Assembly: GCA_001931905.2 (NCBI GenBank)
Contig: MSJI02000482.1
Coordinates: forward strand, 1-38,037
DNA from: Cladosporium sp. IMV 00045
Lineage: Eukaryota > Ascomycota > Dothideomycetes > Cladosporiales > Cladosporiaceae
Reading direction: 5' to 3'
DNA: 38,037 nucleotides
Below, in pieces: positions 20,478 to 30,615 of the stretch. The notes under the pieces were generated by a model. That model worked only from the letters and a program-made list of their open reading frames with translations. It was not told the origin of the DNA and did no database searches. Position numbers and translations under genes: made by a program. Within the stretch, counting starts at the first letter, position 1. The number at the start of each line of letters is the position of its first letter.

Positions 20478-22787
20478 CTAAGAACAACCCAAAAGCCCAA
20501 AAAGCAACCCCGTCCTCTTCCAATACTCGCCCGCGCTCTTCTCCAACCGCGATCGAGCGGACTCATCCAAACCGGCCGTCTCACAGAGCGCTGCGGCGAC
20601 GTCTCTCATCGAACCCTCTTCCTGCGTCTTGCCAGAGAATACGGAGGAGAAGTACATCGCGTCGAAAGCGCGCTGGATGCGCTGGTTCTTGTCGGTTGTC
20701 GATCTCTCTTCCTCGGCTGTCGCGTCGGCGCCGTCTTCCTTCTCCCCCTCCTCCTCCGCCTGCTTCTCGCCGCTATACTCAGCCGACGAGGCAGAAAACC
20801 TACACTTCATAGCCCCCGCCAACCCCTCAGAAACCCGCTCATGCACCGCCCGCACAGCCCCAGGACTCCAAACATCCTCCCCCACGCCCGCCATGCTTGC
20901 CTGCAGTGCGGAGAAAAAGCGAAACGCCGCCGTCGAAGTCTGCACGGGCAAAGCGGGCTCGCCTTCCCACAGGCTGATGGGGAGGAAAGAGCGTCGCTGG
21001 AGCGCGGCGAGGAAGTCCGCTGTGGGTTGGGCGCTGGCTTGGGATGCTAGCGCTGCGTGCAGGGTTGCGCTTAGAGTGGTGTGGTTGAAGGGATTCTCGG
21101 TGTTGGGGGCTGAGACGCGGTCGGCTAGGGTGCGGCGGCGGTGGTCGAGGTCGCGGAGGAGGCGGATGAGGAAAGCGGCGTGTTGCGGCGGGGTGCGTTC
21201 CGCTGCTGCTGAGATTTTGGCGTAGGCTCTGGTGAAAGCTTGCGTGGTGGCGTGGCGCAGTTTATTCTCGAGTTGGAGCGCGTCGGTGCGGTTGAGGGCT
21301 TCTTGCAGGGACGAGTCGCCTTCGTAGTCGAGGTCTTCGAAGTCGAAGTCCAGATCGTCGTCCCATTTGGTGGCGCGCATGTCCGCTACGAAGGCCCAGT
21401 GGGAATTGAGTTGGGCTGTCCAGCGGTCGAGGGATTCGTGTTCGCGCTTGACGGGTGGGTTGCGGCCGTGGCGGTGGGAGAGGATGGCGGAGCGGAAGGA
21501 TAGGGCGCCTCCTTTCGTGTCGAGAGGCTGGGTGGCGAGCGACCAGGGAGATGTCTGAGTGGTGGTTTCGGAGAGGCTGCTGGGATCGAGCGATTGCAGG
21601 GCGAAGTTGGAGAGATCAGAACTGTATACTGCAAGCTCTTCCAGACGGTGTAGGAACACGTTTCGAAGGTCGTCGATCGATTGCGTGAAACCGTGATTCC
21701 TCAATTTGCTGCTCACAGAGAGGAATTTGGACAAGACACTGCGTCGAGTAGACAGAACGACCTGAGCATCTTGCTGGGATTGGAGACACTCGCCAAGGGC
21801 TTGCACAAATGCGGCTTGTGCCTGTTTTGCCCACGCCTTCAGGCCTTCATTTGCGTCCGAAGAAGTCAACTGGTCGTTGCGTACCCAAGGCGTAAAGCTT
21901 CGGATGTCCGCAGGAATCCAATGACTGTACACATCCAGGTTTAGATCTTCGTTGGATGTCACTTGCTCGTCTTGCAACAGAGATGCTTTCGAGAGCAGGC
22001 CAAGGGCATCTGCGAGTCTTCGAGGAAAGAGATCGCGAGTGTCCAGCAGCGTTTTCCCGTAAAGATCCAGCATCGCAAGGATGCTCTCTTCGCTCGGCGT
22101 TTCGGCTTTGGACTCGAGCTGCTCGAATCGTACTTGCAGAAAGTGTCGAAGGACGTCTTTAGGGGCCGAGCTTGTGATCATTGCATACGCACAGAGCGTG
22201 TTAGTGAGAGCGGTGCGATCTCCAGTAGTGTGTGCCAGCGATCGCTCGATGTAAGAGAGTAGTCTCTTCCTCGTTCCCGTCAACTTCTTCTTCAGCTCTG
22301 CAAGGACCGGCGGAGCATTGTCGCTTTCCGAGACGCTTTTATGTAGCAATCTTGCAAGAACCAACACCTTCGCTGCACCAAGCGCATTGCCTCCCCTCCT
22401 TATGATCCTCCCAACAGTCTCCAAAGCGCCTTTGAGCACCTTCACCCTCGCGACCGTCTCCAGCTTACGCTCATCATCTTGTCTGCCCGCCTTCCGCAGT
22501 CTTGTGAGATTCTCTCTTCCCCTCTCAACAACCCTGTAATCACACTTCCGTCCAATTCCTGCCAGATTGCCCTCCACCGACTCCATCTGGCCGTCCATTT
22601 CGATAATCCTCTCTGCCGTGCCCAGGAGATCTCTGTAACTTGTTCCCACAAGCGATCGCAACTTGTTCTGATTCTCCGAGATCTGCGTCCGCAACTGGCT
22701 CTCGAGTTTCCGCACCACGGGTAGCGGATGATCGAATGCTTCCTCCCATGATCGCAGGGTTGAAGGGGTTGGAGGAATTGTTGCCAT
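20478..22787 (-). CDS. COG1: Conserved oligomeric Golgi complex subunit 1
   Basis: Cog1 belongs to lobe A of the COG tether, which captures retrograde vesicles within the Golgi. Single exon, 769 aa. The start is the ATG at 22787-22785 (MATIPPTPSTLRSWEEAF); nine more upstream codons are open but begin with TTG. The N-terminal Vps51/COG1 signature is clear: WEEAFDHPLPVVRKLESQL (15-33), then LRSLVGTSYRDLLGTAERI and MDGQMESVEGNLAGIGRKC. The remainder is largely helical, as expected for a CATCHR-type tether. A Glu/Lys/Ala-rich low-complexity insert (EKQAEEEGEKEDGADATAEE) precedes a C-terminal helical block, AFDAMYFSSVFSG and SAGEYWKRTGLLFGLL. Length is close to other fungal Cog1 proteins. It shares a 262-bp divergent promoter with the SNRNP27 gene. 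Confidence 0.92.
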   Translation of the reverse strand: MATIPPTPSTLRSWEEAFDHPLPVVRKLESQLRTQISENQNKLRSLVGTSYRDLLGTAERIIEMDGQMESVEGNLAGIGRKCDYRVVERGRENLTRLRKAGRQDDERKLETVARVKVLKGALETVGRIIRRGGNALGAAKVLVLARLLHKSVSESDNAPPVLAELKKKLTGTRKRLLSYIERSLAHTTGDRTALTNTLCAYAMITSSAPKDVLRHFLQVRFEQLESKAETPSEESILAMLDLYGKTLLDTRDLFPRRLADALGLLSKASLLQDEQVTSNEDLNLDVYSHWIPADIRSFTPWVRNDQLTSSDANEGLKAWAKQAQAAFVQALGECLQSQQDAQVVLSTRRSVLSKFLSVSSKLRNHGFTQSIDDLRNVFLHRLEELAVYSSDLSNFALQSLDPSSLSETTTQTSPWSLATQPLDTKGGALSFRSAILSHRHGRNPPVKREHESLDRWTAQLNSHWAFVADMRATKWDDDLDFDFEDLDYEGDSSLQEALNRTDALQLENKLRHATTQAFTRAYAKISAAAERTPPQHAAFLIRLLRDLDHRRRTLADRVSAPNTENPFNHTTLSATLHAALASQASAQPTADFLAALQRRSFLPISLWEGEPALPVQTSTAAFRFFSALQASMAGVGEDVWSPGAVRAVHERVSEGLAGAMKCRFSASSAEYSGEKQAEEEGEKEDGADATAEEERSTTDKNQRIQRAFDAMYFSSVFSGKTQEEGSMRDVAAALCETAGLDESARSRLEKSAGEYWKRTGLLFGLLGCS

Positions 22788-23049
22788 GTTGAGTCGATGT
22801 TGTGTTATCTTCAAGAGTGATCTGTCGTCTTATGTGGGCTCGTATCAGCCCACGATGTCGTATTAGTTCATTGGGAGTTTTTTGGTATTGAGTTCGTTGT
22901 AGTGTTGTTTGACATGTGAAAGTCCCAAAGGACAGGCGTTAAGGTGAAGCTCACAGCCCTAGCCTAAGCTCGATCTGGAGAACATGAACCTCAAACTTTC
23001 CAGTCGCAAGACACACTCGACCTTCACACCAAAACAAACACAACAGACC

Positions 23050-23685
23050 ATGGATCGCAATACCCGCAGAGACGACCGCGGAGGTCGTCGCGACGAGCCG
23101 CGCATTCCAAAACCCAGAGGTGGTGAGCGCAGAGCACCTTCCGCAGTGAACGGCAGACCATCTAACAGCCTTCTAGAACGCGAACGATCCCGCTCACCAT
23201 ATCGCGAGCGCCGCGACGACAGACGCCGCTCTCGCTCCCCGCCCAGAGGCGGTCGTAATGGCCCATCACAACGCTACGACCGCGACTACGACCGAGCCGG
23301 ACCCCGCGGTCAACGTGACCGTCAATCCTCACACACACCCGAACCGTCGCGCGTAAGCGGCGGCCGCGGCGGACCTCGCGGAGGGCACGATACTCGCACA
23401 AACGGATATGATGCTCGGTCAGGCAAGCAAGGCAACGGCGGCAAAGCGGAGACGAGCATGCGCGATGTGCAAATGGGCAACGGCCATGAGGATGAGGATT
23501 CCGAGGCAGAGATGGCGCGGGTGATGGGGTTCAAGGACTTCCGGACTACGAAGAACACAAAAGTGCCTGGGAACGACAAGAACTACGCCGTGAGCAAGGT
23601 CAAGAAGGCGGAGTACAGGCAGTACATGAACCGTGTTGGAGGTTTCAACAGGCCTTTGTCGCCGGGCAGAGGCGGCGGCCGGTAG
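23050..23685 (+). CDS. SNRNP27: U4/U6.U5 tri-snRNP 27-kDa protein
   Basis: This spliceosome component of the tri-snRNP acts in 5' splice-site and U6 handling. Single exon, 211 aa, starting at the ATG in CAGACCATGGAT; an in-frame ATG at 22984 would add 22 residues but is less typical. The N-terminal two thirds is Arg/Ser/Gly/Asp-rich (ERSRSPYRERRDDRRRSRSP), as in the human protein. The conserved C-terminal domain (about 155-211) reads MARVMGFKDFRTTKNTKVPG, NDKNYAVSKVKKAEYRQYMN, RVGGFNRPLSP, a close match to the family pattern MGF..F.TTK...V, KYRQYMNR.GGFNRPL. It is a nuclear protein, divergently transcribed from COG1. Confidence 0.95.
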   Translation: MDRNTRRDDRGGRRDEPRIPKPRGGERRAPSAVNGRPSNSLLERERSRSPYRERRDDRRRSRSPPRGGRNGPSQRYDRDYDRAGPRGQRDRQSSHTPEPSRVSGGRGGPRGGHDTRTNGYDARSGKQGNGGKAETSMRDVQMGNGHEDEDSEAEMARVMGFKDFRTTKNTKVPGNDKNYAVSKVKKAEYRQYMNRVGGFNRPLSPGRGGGR

Positions 23686-24315
23686 GAGGGATGAATGTGA
23701 TGGAGGAACAAGGAAGGGAAAACACTTGAAAGTTATGGCACAGCGAGGCGTTTCGGATTCTGTTTAGGAAAATGGGAGTACAGTGCGTATGATACCCAAG
23801 ATGCTTGGATGAGGTGTTAGTGGCCCAATGAACTTTGAATTTCTTTACCTTCGCCGAACATCTGCTCGGGGAATGCAGAAACGAGTACGAATGCATGGCA
23901 CAGGAGATCATTTTTTTTTGTCGATTTGCGCCTAGAGCACAACAGTCGAGTCGTGACAACCAGAAGAGGGCATCCACAGCTGGATATCAAGACGTCTCGA
24001 GATAACGCGGAGATCTCATATGATTTAGCCAGGACATTCGTCGTCTTGCAATACAAAATTTGGAGAGACGAGCATGTCCAAAGTTACAAACTCATATGCC
24101 TGCCTCGTATATGCTCTTGTGTATTCTTGTGGCTTTAATGCGATGGGGACCAAGGATCATGACAAAATCGACTTATGTCAAAATCCAGAGGGCAACGATT
24201 AGTGTAGAATCAGTATGATACACGTTACATTAGCTGTACAACGTCTTTTTGAATAGCATCCCCATGCACCAGAACGCCATGCAACGAAAAACTCACCCCA
24301 TCCCAGCAGGACGCC
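23686..24315. other. Convergent 3' intergenic region SNRNP27 / BET1
   Basis: About 630 bp between facing stop codons, holding both 3' UTRs. The short frames on both strands have no family features. A run of nine T residues lies at 23911-23919. Nothing else is seen. Confidence 0.5.
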
Positions 24316-25070
24316 CTAAGTTAGACGCACATACCAGAACAGCACGATCAAGAAAGCAAAGAACCCAACCCAGACTTTCCAACCGACACCAGTTCGTTCC
24401 GCCATGCGCAGCATCCTATTCATCGTACCTCGTAGCCGGTTCCGTGTGCCCTCGAACTGATCGTTCATTTTCTCCGCCAGAGCGGTGGAGTCTCTGATTT
24501 CGCCGCCAATCGCATTCGTCAACTGTTGAGAAACCACTCTGTCAGCTACCCGTGCCTTGTATCCAAGTAATCAAAGCCACCGTAATCCATAAACCGGTCT
24601 AACTCACATCTTTCAACATTCTCACTTTCCCACTCAAAACGCCCACTTGGTCCTCATTCTGGCTCTCGAGCTCATCGAGCACCGCATTCGAGTACTGGCC
24701 CTTCTTATTTGGCGTGGCAGATCTGAACCCTCCGTCTCCGCTCCCTCGCCCGCCAGCGTCGCCATTGGCGCCGGGGTAAGCGCTGAAACCCGCGCCAGGA
24801 GGGTCGGCGCTCAGATGCGATTGCGAGTAGGACGCATAGGGCGAGCTGTTGGTGGCAGGAGCGGCGGAGTAGGGAGTGTTGCGCGCTGCGGAGCGAGCGC
24901 CTGGGGCGGGCGATGAGGCGGACGACGATGGGCGGGAGCGGGATTGGGCGTCGTATGAGGAGAAGAGGGCGTTGCGCGCGTCGCGCTGGTGGAATCTATG
25001 GCGGTGTTAGAAATGCTTGGCTAGTATGTCGGCGAAGGGCGGTTTGTTTGGATACATACCTGGACGCCAT
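24316..25070 (-). CDS. BET1: ER-Golgi SNARE Bet1
   Basis: Bet1 is a Qc-SNARE for fusion of COPII vesicles with the Golgi. Three exons: 25070-25060 (11 nt, M-A-S-R), 24995-24608, and 24522-24316, giving 201 aa. Introns are 64 bp (GTATGT..ATAG) and 85 bp (GTGAGT..ACAG); both joins keep frame. The N-terminus MASRFHQRDARNALFSSYD is Bet1-like. A disordered Ser/Ala/Gly linker follows. The SNARE motif spans about 112-172 (ELESQNEDQVGVLSGKVRML, TNAIGGEIRDSTALAEKMND, QFEGTRNRLRGTMNRML), with Gln155 as the probable zero-layer residue. The tail anchor is VWVGFFAFLIVLFWYVRL (183-200). Sft1 is the alternative Qc-SNARE, but the N-terminus and MNRML/RTGVGW region favour Bet1. Confidence 0.93.
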
Positions 25071-25422
25071 GTTGGCCCAGGACTCGAGGTGGAGTCGAGA
25101 GGTGACGTTTTGGGACGTTGTTGGAGGTTCGGGCTTTGTGCTTGTTGTAGCGAGCCGATTGTATGGGGTCTTTGTTGATTTGCTTCGATTCTTATAATGA
25201 TTATTGTTTGAGATTAAAATTGGGCAAAGAACTGTTGTTATTCACAGTAAGATATTCGACGACAAAATTACAATATGGCATACGGCTGATATCAAGACAC
25301 GTAGCAAATAACTAATAATAAGGTAGAATCGTGGCGTGCCCGCAGGCACCCGCTTACTGCAGCTCTGTGTGGCTCCCCCTATCAAACTCCTGATCTGCAC
25401 CAGATGATCGCACACTTTATCC
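25071..25422. other. Intergenic region: BET1 promoter and PEX16 3' end
   Basis: 352 bp between two minus-strand genes. The BET1 leader is at the left; an A/T-rich stretch near 25190-25320 would serve PEX16 transcript ends. No coding sequence is apparent. Confidence 0.5.
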
Positions 25423-26629
25423 TTACAAAGTGGCAGTGGGGAAATAATACTGCTCCCAAAGGAAATCATAGTCCTCCACGAATGTGCCCACCATGTCCAA
25501 TAGAGGTTTACCCTTGAGCTTGCCCGCAAATCCAAGGATAGCACCACGAGTGACATTCTCGTAGAAAGCACCACGCATTCCCCACCATGCCATTCCCCAG
25601 CTGCGTTTCTTGAATTCGTCGCGTTCAAGCTGAGTGAGGCCTCTGGCGCCGCCAGGTCGTCTTGTCTCAAGGTCGCGCTTTGCGAGCTGTCGTGCACCAT
25701 ATTCGATGGAAAGGCCGATGAGCCACGGCCGCCAATCTGCCTTGCCCTTGACGTCTTGTCTCTGGTTCCAGTAGGCCATAGCGCCCGCATAGATCACTGG
25801 GCGCAATATATAAAGAACCTCTGCAATCTCGCCGAGTCCCGCCGTTCGCTGGAGTAAGGCTTTGGGTGGTTTGACGTCGTCCGCGGTAAGCACCTTTGAT
25901 AAGAGATATGATGAGATATCTTCCGAGCTGGGAAGTGGTGGCAGGGTCAGGGATGTGCGAGGCATAGTCCATTTCTCCGAGCCAGCATGCGACACCTCTG
26001 ATGGCGGCGAGTGCAGCATATCTTCCTCGTCCAAAGCAGGCTTCTCCTCTTGTAGCTCCCTCTCCGGCAATGGTGGGTTCAGCAGCGGCCTCGAGTTTGT
26101 CAAGCGCATCAGTATAAGCCTACAGATCGCCTTGACGGCCTCCAGTAGCACCACGACCCTCCATCTTGCCTTCTCTCCCCTCCTCTTCGCCATCATTTCG
26201 AGGAGTAGTTCGGTATATTGGACACATGATAAGGTAATGGCCGTTCGCTTGTATGTCGAGCTTTCCTGGCAGTAGTATCGCGTGTATCTATTGTGCGGAG
26301 TTTGCGGTTTATTTCGCTGTGAATGTGAGGGTGCTCGAGATAAGAGGTCGTCGTGGTAGATTCCCAACAGTTGTACGCCTGAGTTGAGTGATTCGGATGC
26401 AATTTCTTGTTCTCTGAAACGACCTGAACGAGCGTTAGTGCGAGAACCGAGCCACCAGATGTTCAGGAGACATACCAGGAATAATGTAGGTCAACGAGCG
26501 CAGTGCACCTTCGACCTGGCCGACCGCGCCGGCATTCTTGGTGATGAACTCGCTGTACATGTCGAGCAGTTTGGGCGGTAGGGCGGCAGCATCTTTCGTA
26601 TGGCCCGCGGCCTGTTTCAGCCGATTCAT
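25423..26629 (-). CDS. PEX16: Peroxisomal membrane protein Pex16
   Basis: Pex16 is a peroxin for peroxisomal membrane protein insertion and peroxisome formation; in filamentous fungi it is present although budding yeast lacks it. Exon 1 is 26629-26476 and exon 2 is 26423-25423, giving 384 aa. The 52-bp intron (GTATGT..TTCAG) restores the continuous motif ALRSLTYIIPG / RFREQEIASESLNSGVQLLG, which proves the join. Other family marks: KLLDMYSEFITKNAGAVGQV (20-39), IYHDDLLSR, YTELLLEM, ARWRVVVLLEAVKAICRLIL, PLLNPPLPER, LYILRPVIYAGAMAYW, WLIGLSIEYGARQLA, and the C-terminal YDFLWEQYYFPTATL. An acidic linker lies in the middle. Length is normal. The gene lies tandem with BET1 on the same strand. Confidence 0.96.
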
Positions 26630-27142
26630 TGTGCCTGCTCCGACCAGACGAGAATCTCGGTCGTGTTGTCGTTGGCCGTAAGTCCTCAGGTGAGCAGGAG
26701 TTGGTGATGCGATGCGCGACGATGATGCACGGGCTGCGATGGGTGAGCCGAGGCGAGTTGAACAATTAGCGCGGCTGGGGGATTTGCTGACTCTATCTGG
26801 GGTCAGCGGCCGATGACCAAGCGGATGTCAGGAATGATCTCTAGATATATGTATGTACATGTACGTGCAACTTCGGAGTATCTCGATGAAGTCGTGACTG
26901 TCGACATTGTTTTGGTTCATATAATTTTAATTGCTTAAATTGAGTACAGCGACATACGCAAGTCCATGCCCTATAAGCTCTTGTAGACTATTTCTTCGCA
27001 TGCGATATAAGTCGTCCTTTGATCGACCCCTATGTGCGATGAGACACAGAGGAGAAATGTATCGACGGTAGAAGGCTCAGCACGAGAGACCAGGCCTTCT
27101 CCGGCTTTCACGCAGGAAAAAAGCATCTTCCATGTCGGACAA
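26630..27142. other. Intergenic region: PEX16 promoter and HD-hydrolase 3' end
   Basis: About 510 bp between two minus-strand genes. It contains an alternating ATATATGTATGTACATGTACGTG tract near 26845-26867 and an A/T-rich stretch near 26915-26942. No gene is supported. Confidence 0.5.
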
Positions 27143-27929
27143 TCATGACAGACCGGCATTCTCTTCATCCCACCATCCCCTGAATTCCTGCAACCTCCGA
27201 GTTCGCTCCTCAGCCAACCGTCTACCAGTCTCGGTCTTCATCATACCCTCAAGATTCTCAAGCTTCTCGACGAAATGCTCAATACATCCGTGGAGGCCCC
27301 TTCCAGAAGCCTTCGCGCCACCAAAAGCGAAACACCTCGCGATGCCGACCGCCCCAATGGCATCGAGACGATCGGCATCTTGCACAATACCGAGTTCGGG
27401 ATGAGCATTCACCATGGCCCTGACAAGTTGCGGACGCTTGATCTCGCTAGAGAAGGAGACATGTTCCACAATGAGAGCAACTTTGCTCATGAGGCGTGGC
27501 GGACAGCCGTTCTTTTGCAGCACTTGCGTGATCATGGTCTCGGCGACTTCTCCTGGTTGCAAGTACTTCTTATCTCCAACATCGTGCAGTAGGGCAGCTA
27601 GTACGACTGCTTGCTCGTCCAGGTGTTTCGAGCCATGTTCCAGCTCGCTTTCCAGAATCCGTTTGGAGAATGACAGAACGCGCAGAATGTGATTGAAGTC
27701 GTGGGACATGTCGTACCGCGACATGTACTCTTCAACATAGCTGTAGACGCCCTTGTACAGAGTAGAGCTCTCAAAATCCTGGTTCTCGTCTGGCTTCACT
27801 CCCTTTTGTCTGTATTGCGATGTGATTAGATAGGCCTAAGAGCAGAAACCTACGAATGGACTAAACGAGCACGCACGATTCAGCACGGCCATCGATGGCG
27901 TGAACATCAGAAGTGACAGCAACCGTCAT
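27143..27929 (-). CDS. HD-domain metal-dependent phosphohydrolase
   Basis: Two exons, 27929-27877 and 27809-27143, giving 239 aa. The 67-bp intron has an unusual GTGCGT donor, a good branch (TCTAATC) and acceptor TACAG. Exon 2 has no ATG at its 5' end, so the upstream exon (MTVAVTSDVHAIDGRAES) is needed. The HD superfamily metal site is complete: SHDFNHILRV (His54, His58), ALLHDVGDKKY (His93-Asp94), VEHVSFSSE, and QDADRLDAIGAVGIAR (Asp162 and after). The pattern fits the small YpgQ/YedJ-like nucleotide pyrophosphohydrolase group found across bacteria and fungi. The substrate cannot be read from sequence. There is no signal peptide, so it is probably cytosolic. It shares a 274-bp divergent promoter with RPN8. 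Confidence 0.9.
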
Positions 27930-28203
27930 ATTTAACAGCGTACGTTTGGTGTGGTTTGTGAATCGTGAGTCTGAAGGTTGCCTAAACGCGAATTAGTTTA
28001 TTGAAGTGAAAGCACCGGCCACCTCGAACAGCGGCGAACCTCCCGCGCAGTCCATCAGCGTCACAGGCGAGGCACTTCGCTGGAGCTGTCGAGTGTGAAC
28101 TGTCGCCATAACATCATCACCAAACTCAACATCCACCACCCACGAGCGTCCATCACATCTCTACAATACCTCAAGACCTGGACCATACTGCAAGCACACT
28201 AAG
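27930..28203. promoter_or_regulatory. Divergent promoter HD hydrolase / RPN8
   Basis: 274 bp between two divergent ATGs. The RPN8 side ends in a C/A-rich leader with CATCACATCTCTACAATACC. I looked for a yeast-type proteasome element (GGTGGCAAA) on both strands and did not find an exact copy. Confidence 0.55.
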
Positions 28204-29443
28204 ATGCCGGCCACTACAGCGGAAACGCTGAGCATCGTCAACCGCACCGTCACCGTCGCGCCTCTCGTCCTTCTTTCCGCAGCAGATCATTACGGCCGTT
28301 CGGCAAAGGGCACCAAGAAGCGAGTGCTTGGTGTGCTCCTGGGACAGAACGATGGCAAGAGTGTGCGAGTATCAAACAGCTTTGCCAGTGCGTACACCCA
28401 TGAGATGGAGAAACACGAGATAGAAGCCATCGCATACTGACTTGGTTACTTGCAGTTCCCTTCGAGGAAGATGAGAAGGATCCATCTGTGTGGTTCATTG
28501 ACCACAACTACATTGAAGGAATGAACGACATGTTCAAGAAGGTCAACGCAAGGGAGAAGCTGATCGGCTGGTATCACTCGGGTCCCAAGCTGCGCGCAAG
28601 CGATCTCGAGATCAACGAGCTGTTCAAACGATACACACCCAACCCGCTACTCGTCATCATCGACGTGCACCCGCAGGATGTCGGCGTGCCGACCGACGCA
28701 TACTTCGCCGTGGAGGAGATCAAGGATGTGAGTTTGCGCATTTGAACCCGTTTGCGAAAGAAGAGCGCTAATACTTTAACCAGGACGGCACCACCACTTC
28801 GAAGACCTTCGTACACACCCCCAGCACAATCGAGGCGGAAGAGGCGGAAGAGATCGGCGTCGAGCACCTGCTACGAGACATTCGCGACGTGGCAGTCGGC
28901 ACGCTATCTACACGGATAACCTCACAACTGCAGTCTCTCCAAGGCCTGCACCTCAGATTACAGGACATCGGCAAGTACCTGCAGAAGGTGCTCGACGGCG
29001 AGCTTCCCGTCAACCACGCCATCCTCGGCAACCTGCAAGACGTCTTCAACCTGCTGCCCAACCTCAGCACTCCCAAGGCGGCCTCGAAGGATCTGGCCAC
29101 GGTCAACGGACTGGTCAACGGAGGCGTGGGCATGTCCGGCGGCAGCTCGGAGAACACGGAGCTCTCGCACGCCATGAGCGTCAAGACCAACGACCAGCTC
29201 ATGTCCATCTACCTCTCCAGCTTAATACGCTCCATCACCGCTTTCCACGACCTGATCGACAACAAGATCCAGAACAAGCGACAAGCAGACGACGAGGATG
29301 CCAAGCAGGACGAGGAGAAGAAAGACAAGGAGATCAAGAAGGAGGAGAAGTTGATGCTCAACGGATCTAACGAGAAGACCGACGCTGGCAGCAAGGAGGG
29401 CAAGGCAAACGAGAAGGAGCAGAAGGATAGTAAGAAGGGCTGA
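28204..29443 (+). CDS. RPN8: 26S proteasome regulatory subunit Rpn8
   Basis: Rpn8 (human PSMD7) is the MPN partner of the deubiquitinase Rpn11 in the proteasome lid. Three exons: 28204-28387, 28456-28727 and 28784-29443, giving 371 aa. Intron 1 (68 bp) uses a GTGCGT donor; intron 2 (56 bp) is GTGAGT..CCAG with branch GCTAATAC. Joins give [13 protein letters not shown] and [15 protein letters not shown]. The MPN domain (about 10-150) has [46 protein letters not shown] and GWYHSGPKL. The JAMM metal motif is replaced by YHSGP (101-105), as expected for the inactive subunit. [16 protein letters not shown] and the long helices follow. The C-terminus (about 314-371) is a KEKE-type charged tail. Confidence 0.97.
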
Positions 29444-29862
29444 AGCTGAGAAAGAAATCGAAGCGGCCTGATTGCGGTAAAAATGGGAATCATGAATAGA
29501 CATAGCACGGCGCATGGCGTCTTGGGGAGGGGCAGCATCATGTGCGGTGGCAAGGCTGGGGAAAATTGCTCGCCAACAGAAAAGCGCATGCTTTTGCAAG
29601 GGGACGAACAGCGTGCGTGTGTAGTTATATCATCAGTAAACGAGCAACTTTTAGAAGCATTCAAAAAGACTTCGCTTGACAGAAGCGTGTCTGATCATTC
29701 CTCCTCCGTCGTCTCACCAAATATCTTCCGTATCAAGTCGCACGTAGGCCCTGCGCGATCTTAGCTTGCAAGAACCTCTCATCGTACACTCATAGTAGTC
29801 TCTCAACCAGGTTGCCAACCCACGCCACCAACACCACCATTCAGATGCACCATCTCAACATC
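29444..29862. other. Convergent 3' intergenic region RPN8 / SWS1
   Basis: 419 bp between facing stop codons; nothing recognisable beyond the expected 3' UTRs. The right end (29865-29960) becomes C-rich where it approaches the SWS1 3' end. Confidence 0.5.
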
Positions 29863-30615
29863 TCAATCCCCCCACCCCGCCGCCCACCCCGCCACATCCT
29901 CCCCCGTCGCCTCCCTCTCCCCAACCATCGCCCTAAACCCCTCCCCACCCCTCTCCGCAAGCACGCAAGCGAGCAAATGCTTACAGACCGGCGGGTCCCC
30001 CTCGCGCGCTAGACCGCCGAAGAGCCAGCCGAAAGACTCGCTCGCGTCGGAGTCGCTGGTGGTCGTGAGGTTGTGAGTTGGTGATGATTCTGACGGTGGT
30101 GGTGGATTGGAAGCAGGAGGAGGGGCGGGGAAAGCGGCGAAGGTGAAAGCGGGACAGGTGCATGTCCATGCGTGGAGGTGGACTGTGTAGCTTGGTTGGT
30201 GGGTTGGGTCTGCTGTTGCTGCTGCTGAGGGCCGAGAGCGAGAGGAGGGGTGGTGGGGTTGGGCGGTGCGGACTTGGTAGGAGAGGATTCTCTTATGTTG
30301 TGTGGTTGAGTAATGATCGTTCCCTGTGTCTGTCGTTGAGGCGGCTAGATCTTGTTCTGCTGGATTTGGACCTGGCGATGAGAGGACGAAGCGTGTGACG
30401 AGCCCGCGGTCTAGCAAATCCAGGGCGGGGAGGAGGTCGTTTGGGAAGAGGGTGTGGAGGGTTAGGATAGCGGATTTGGTGTTGGGGTCGGTGGTGTTGG
30501 AGAGAGGATTGGTGGTTTTGCTTGTTGCATCATTCTCTGTTGCAGTTGAAGTGGCGATGGTGGCGATTAGAGATGTGAGGAGGTGTTTGGATGTTGGGAG
30601 AGTTAGGTCAGACAT
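29863..30615 (-). CDS. SWS1: SWIM zinc-finger protein, Sws1/ZSWIM7-like
   Basis: Single exon, 250 aa, ATG at 30615-30613. Sws1 (human ZSWIM7) is the SWIM-domain member of the Shu complex, which helps Rad51 filament assembly in homologous recombination. The family core is visible: ILTLHTLFPNDLLPALDLLD (50-69), RGLVTRFV, a short strand ending SYTVHLHAWTCTCPAF with Cys152 and Cys154, and PPVCKHLLACVLAER with Cys211 and His213. Together these make the CxC...CxH zinc site. Between the two halves is a Pro/Ser/Thr-rich insertion of about 40 residues; another low-complexity insert lies at 81-140. The human protein is about 140 aa, so the extra length is these inserts. It is convergent with RPN8. The assignment is by pattern and is probable. 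Confidence 0.82.
   Translation of the reverse strand: MSDLTLPTSKHLLTSLIATIATSTATENDATSKTTNPLSNTTDPNTKSAILTLHTLFPNDLLPALDLLDRGLVTRFVLSSPGPNPAEQDLAASTTDTGNDHYSTTQHKRILSYQVRTAQPHHPSSRSRPSAAATADPTHQPSYTVHLHAWTCTCPAFTFAAFPAPPPASNPPPPSESSPTHNLTTTSDSDASESFGWLFGGLAREGDPPVCKHLLACVLAERGGEGFRAMVGEREATGEDVAGWAAGWGD

Noticed and set aside
22788..22814. Nine-codon N-terminal extension of Cog1
   Set aside because: Starts at TTG; the ATG at 22787 begins typical Cog1 sequence.
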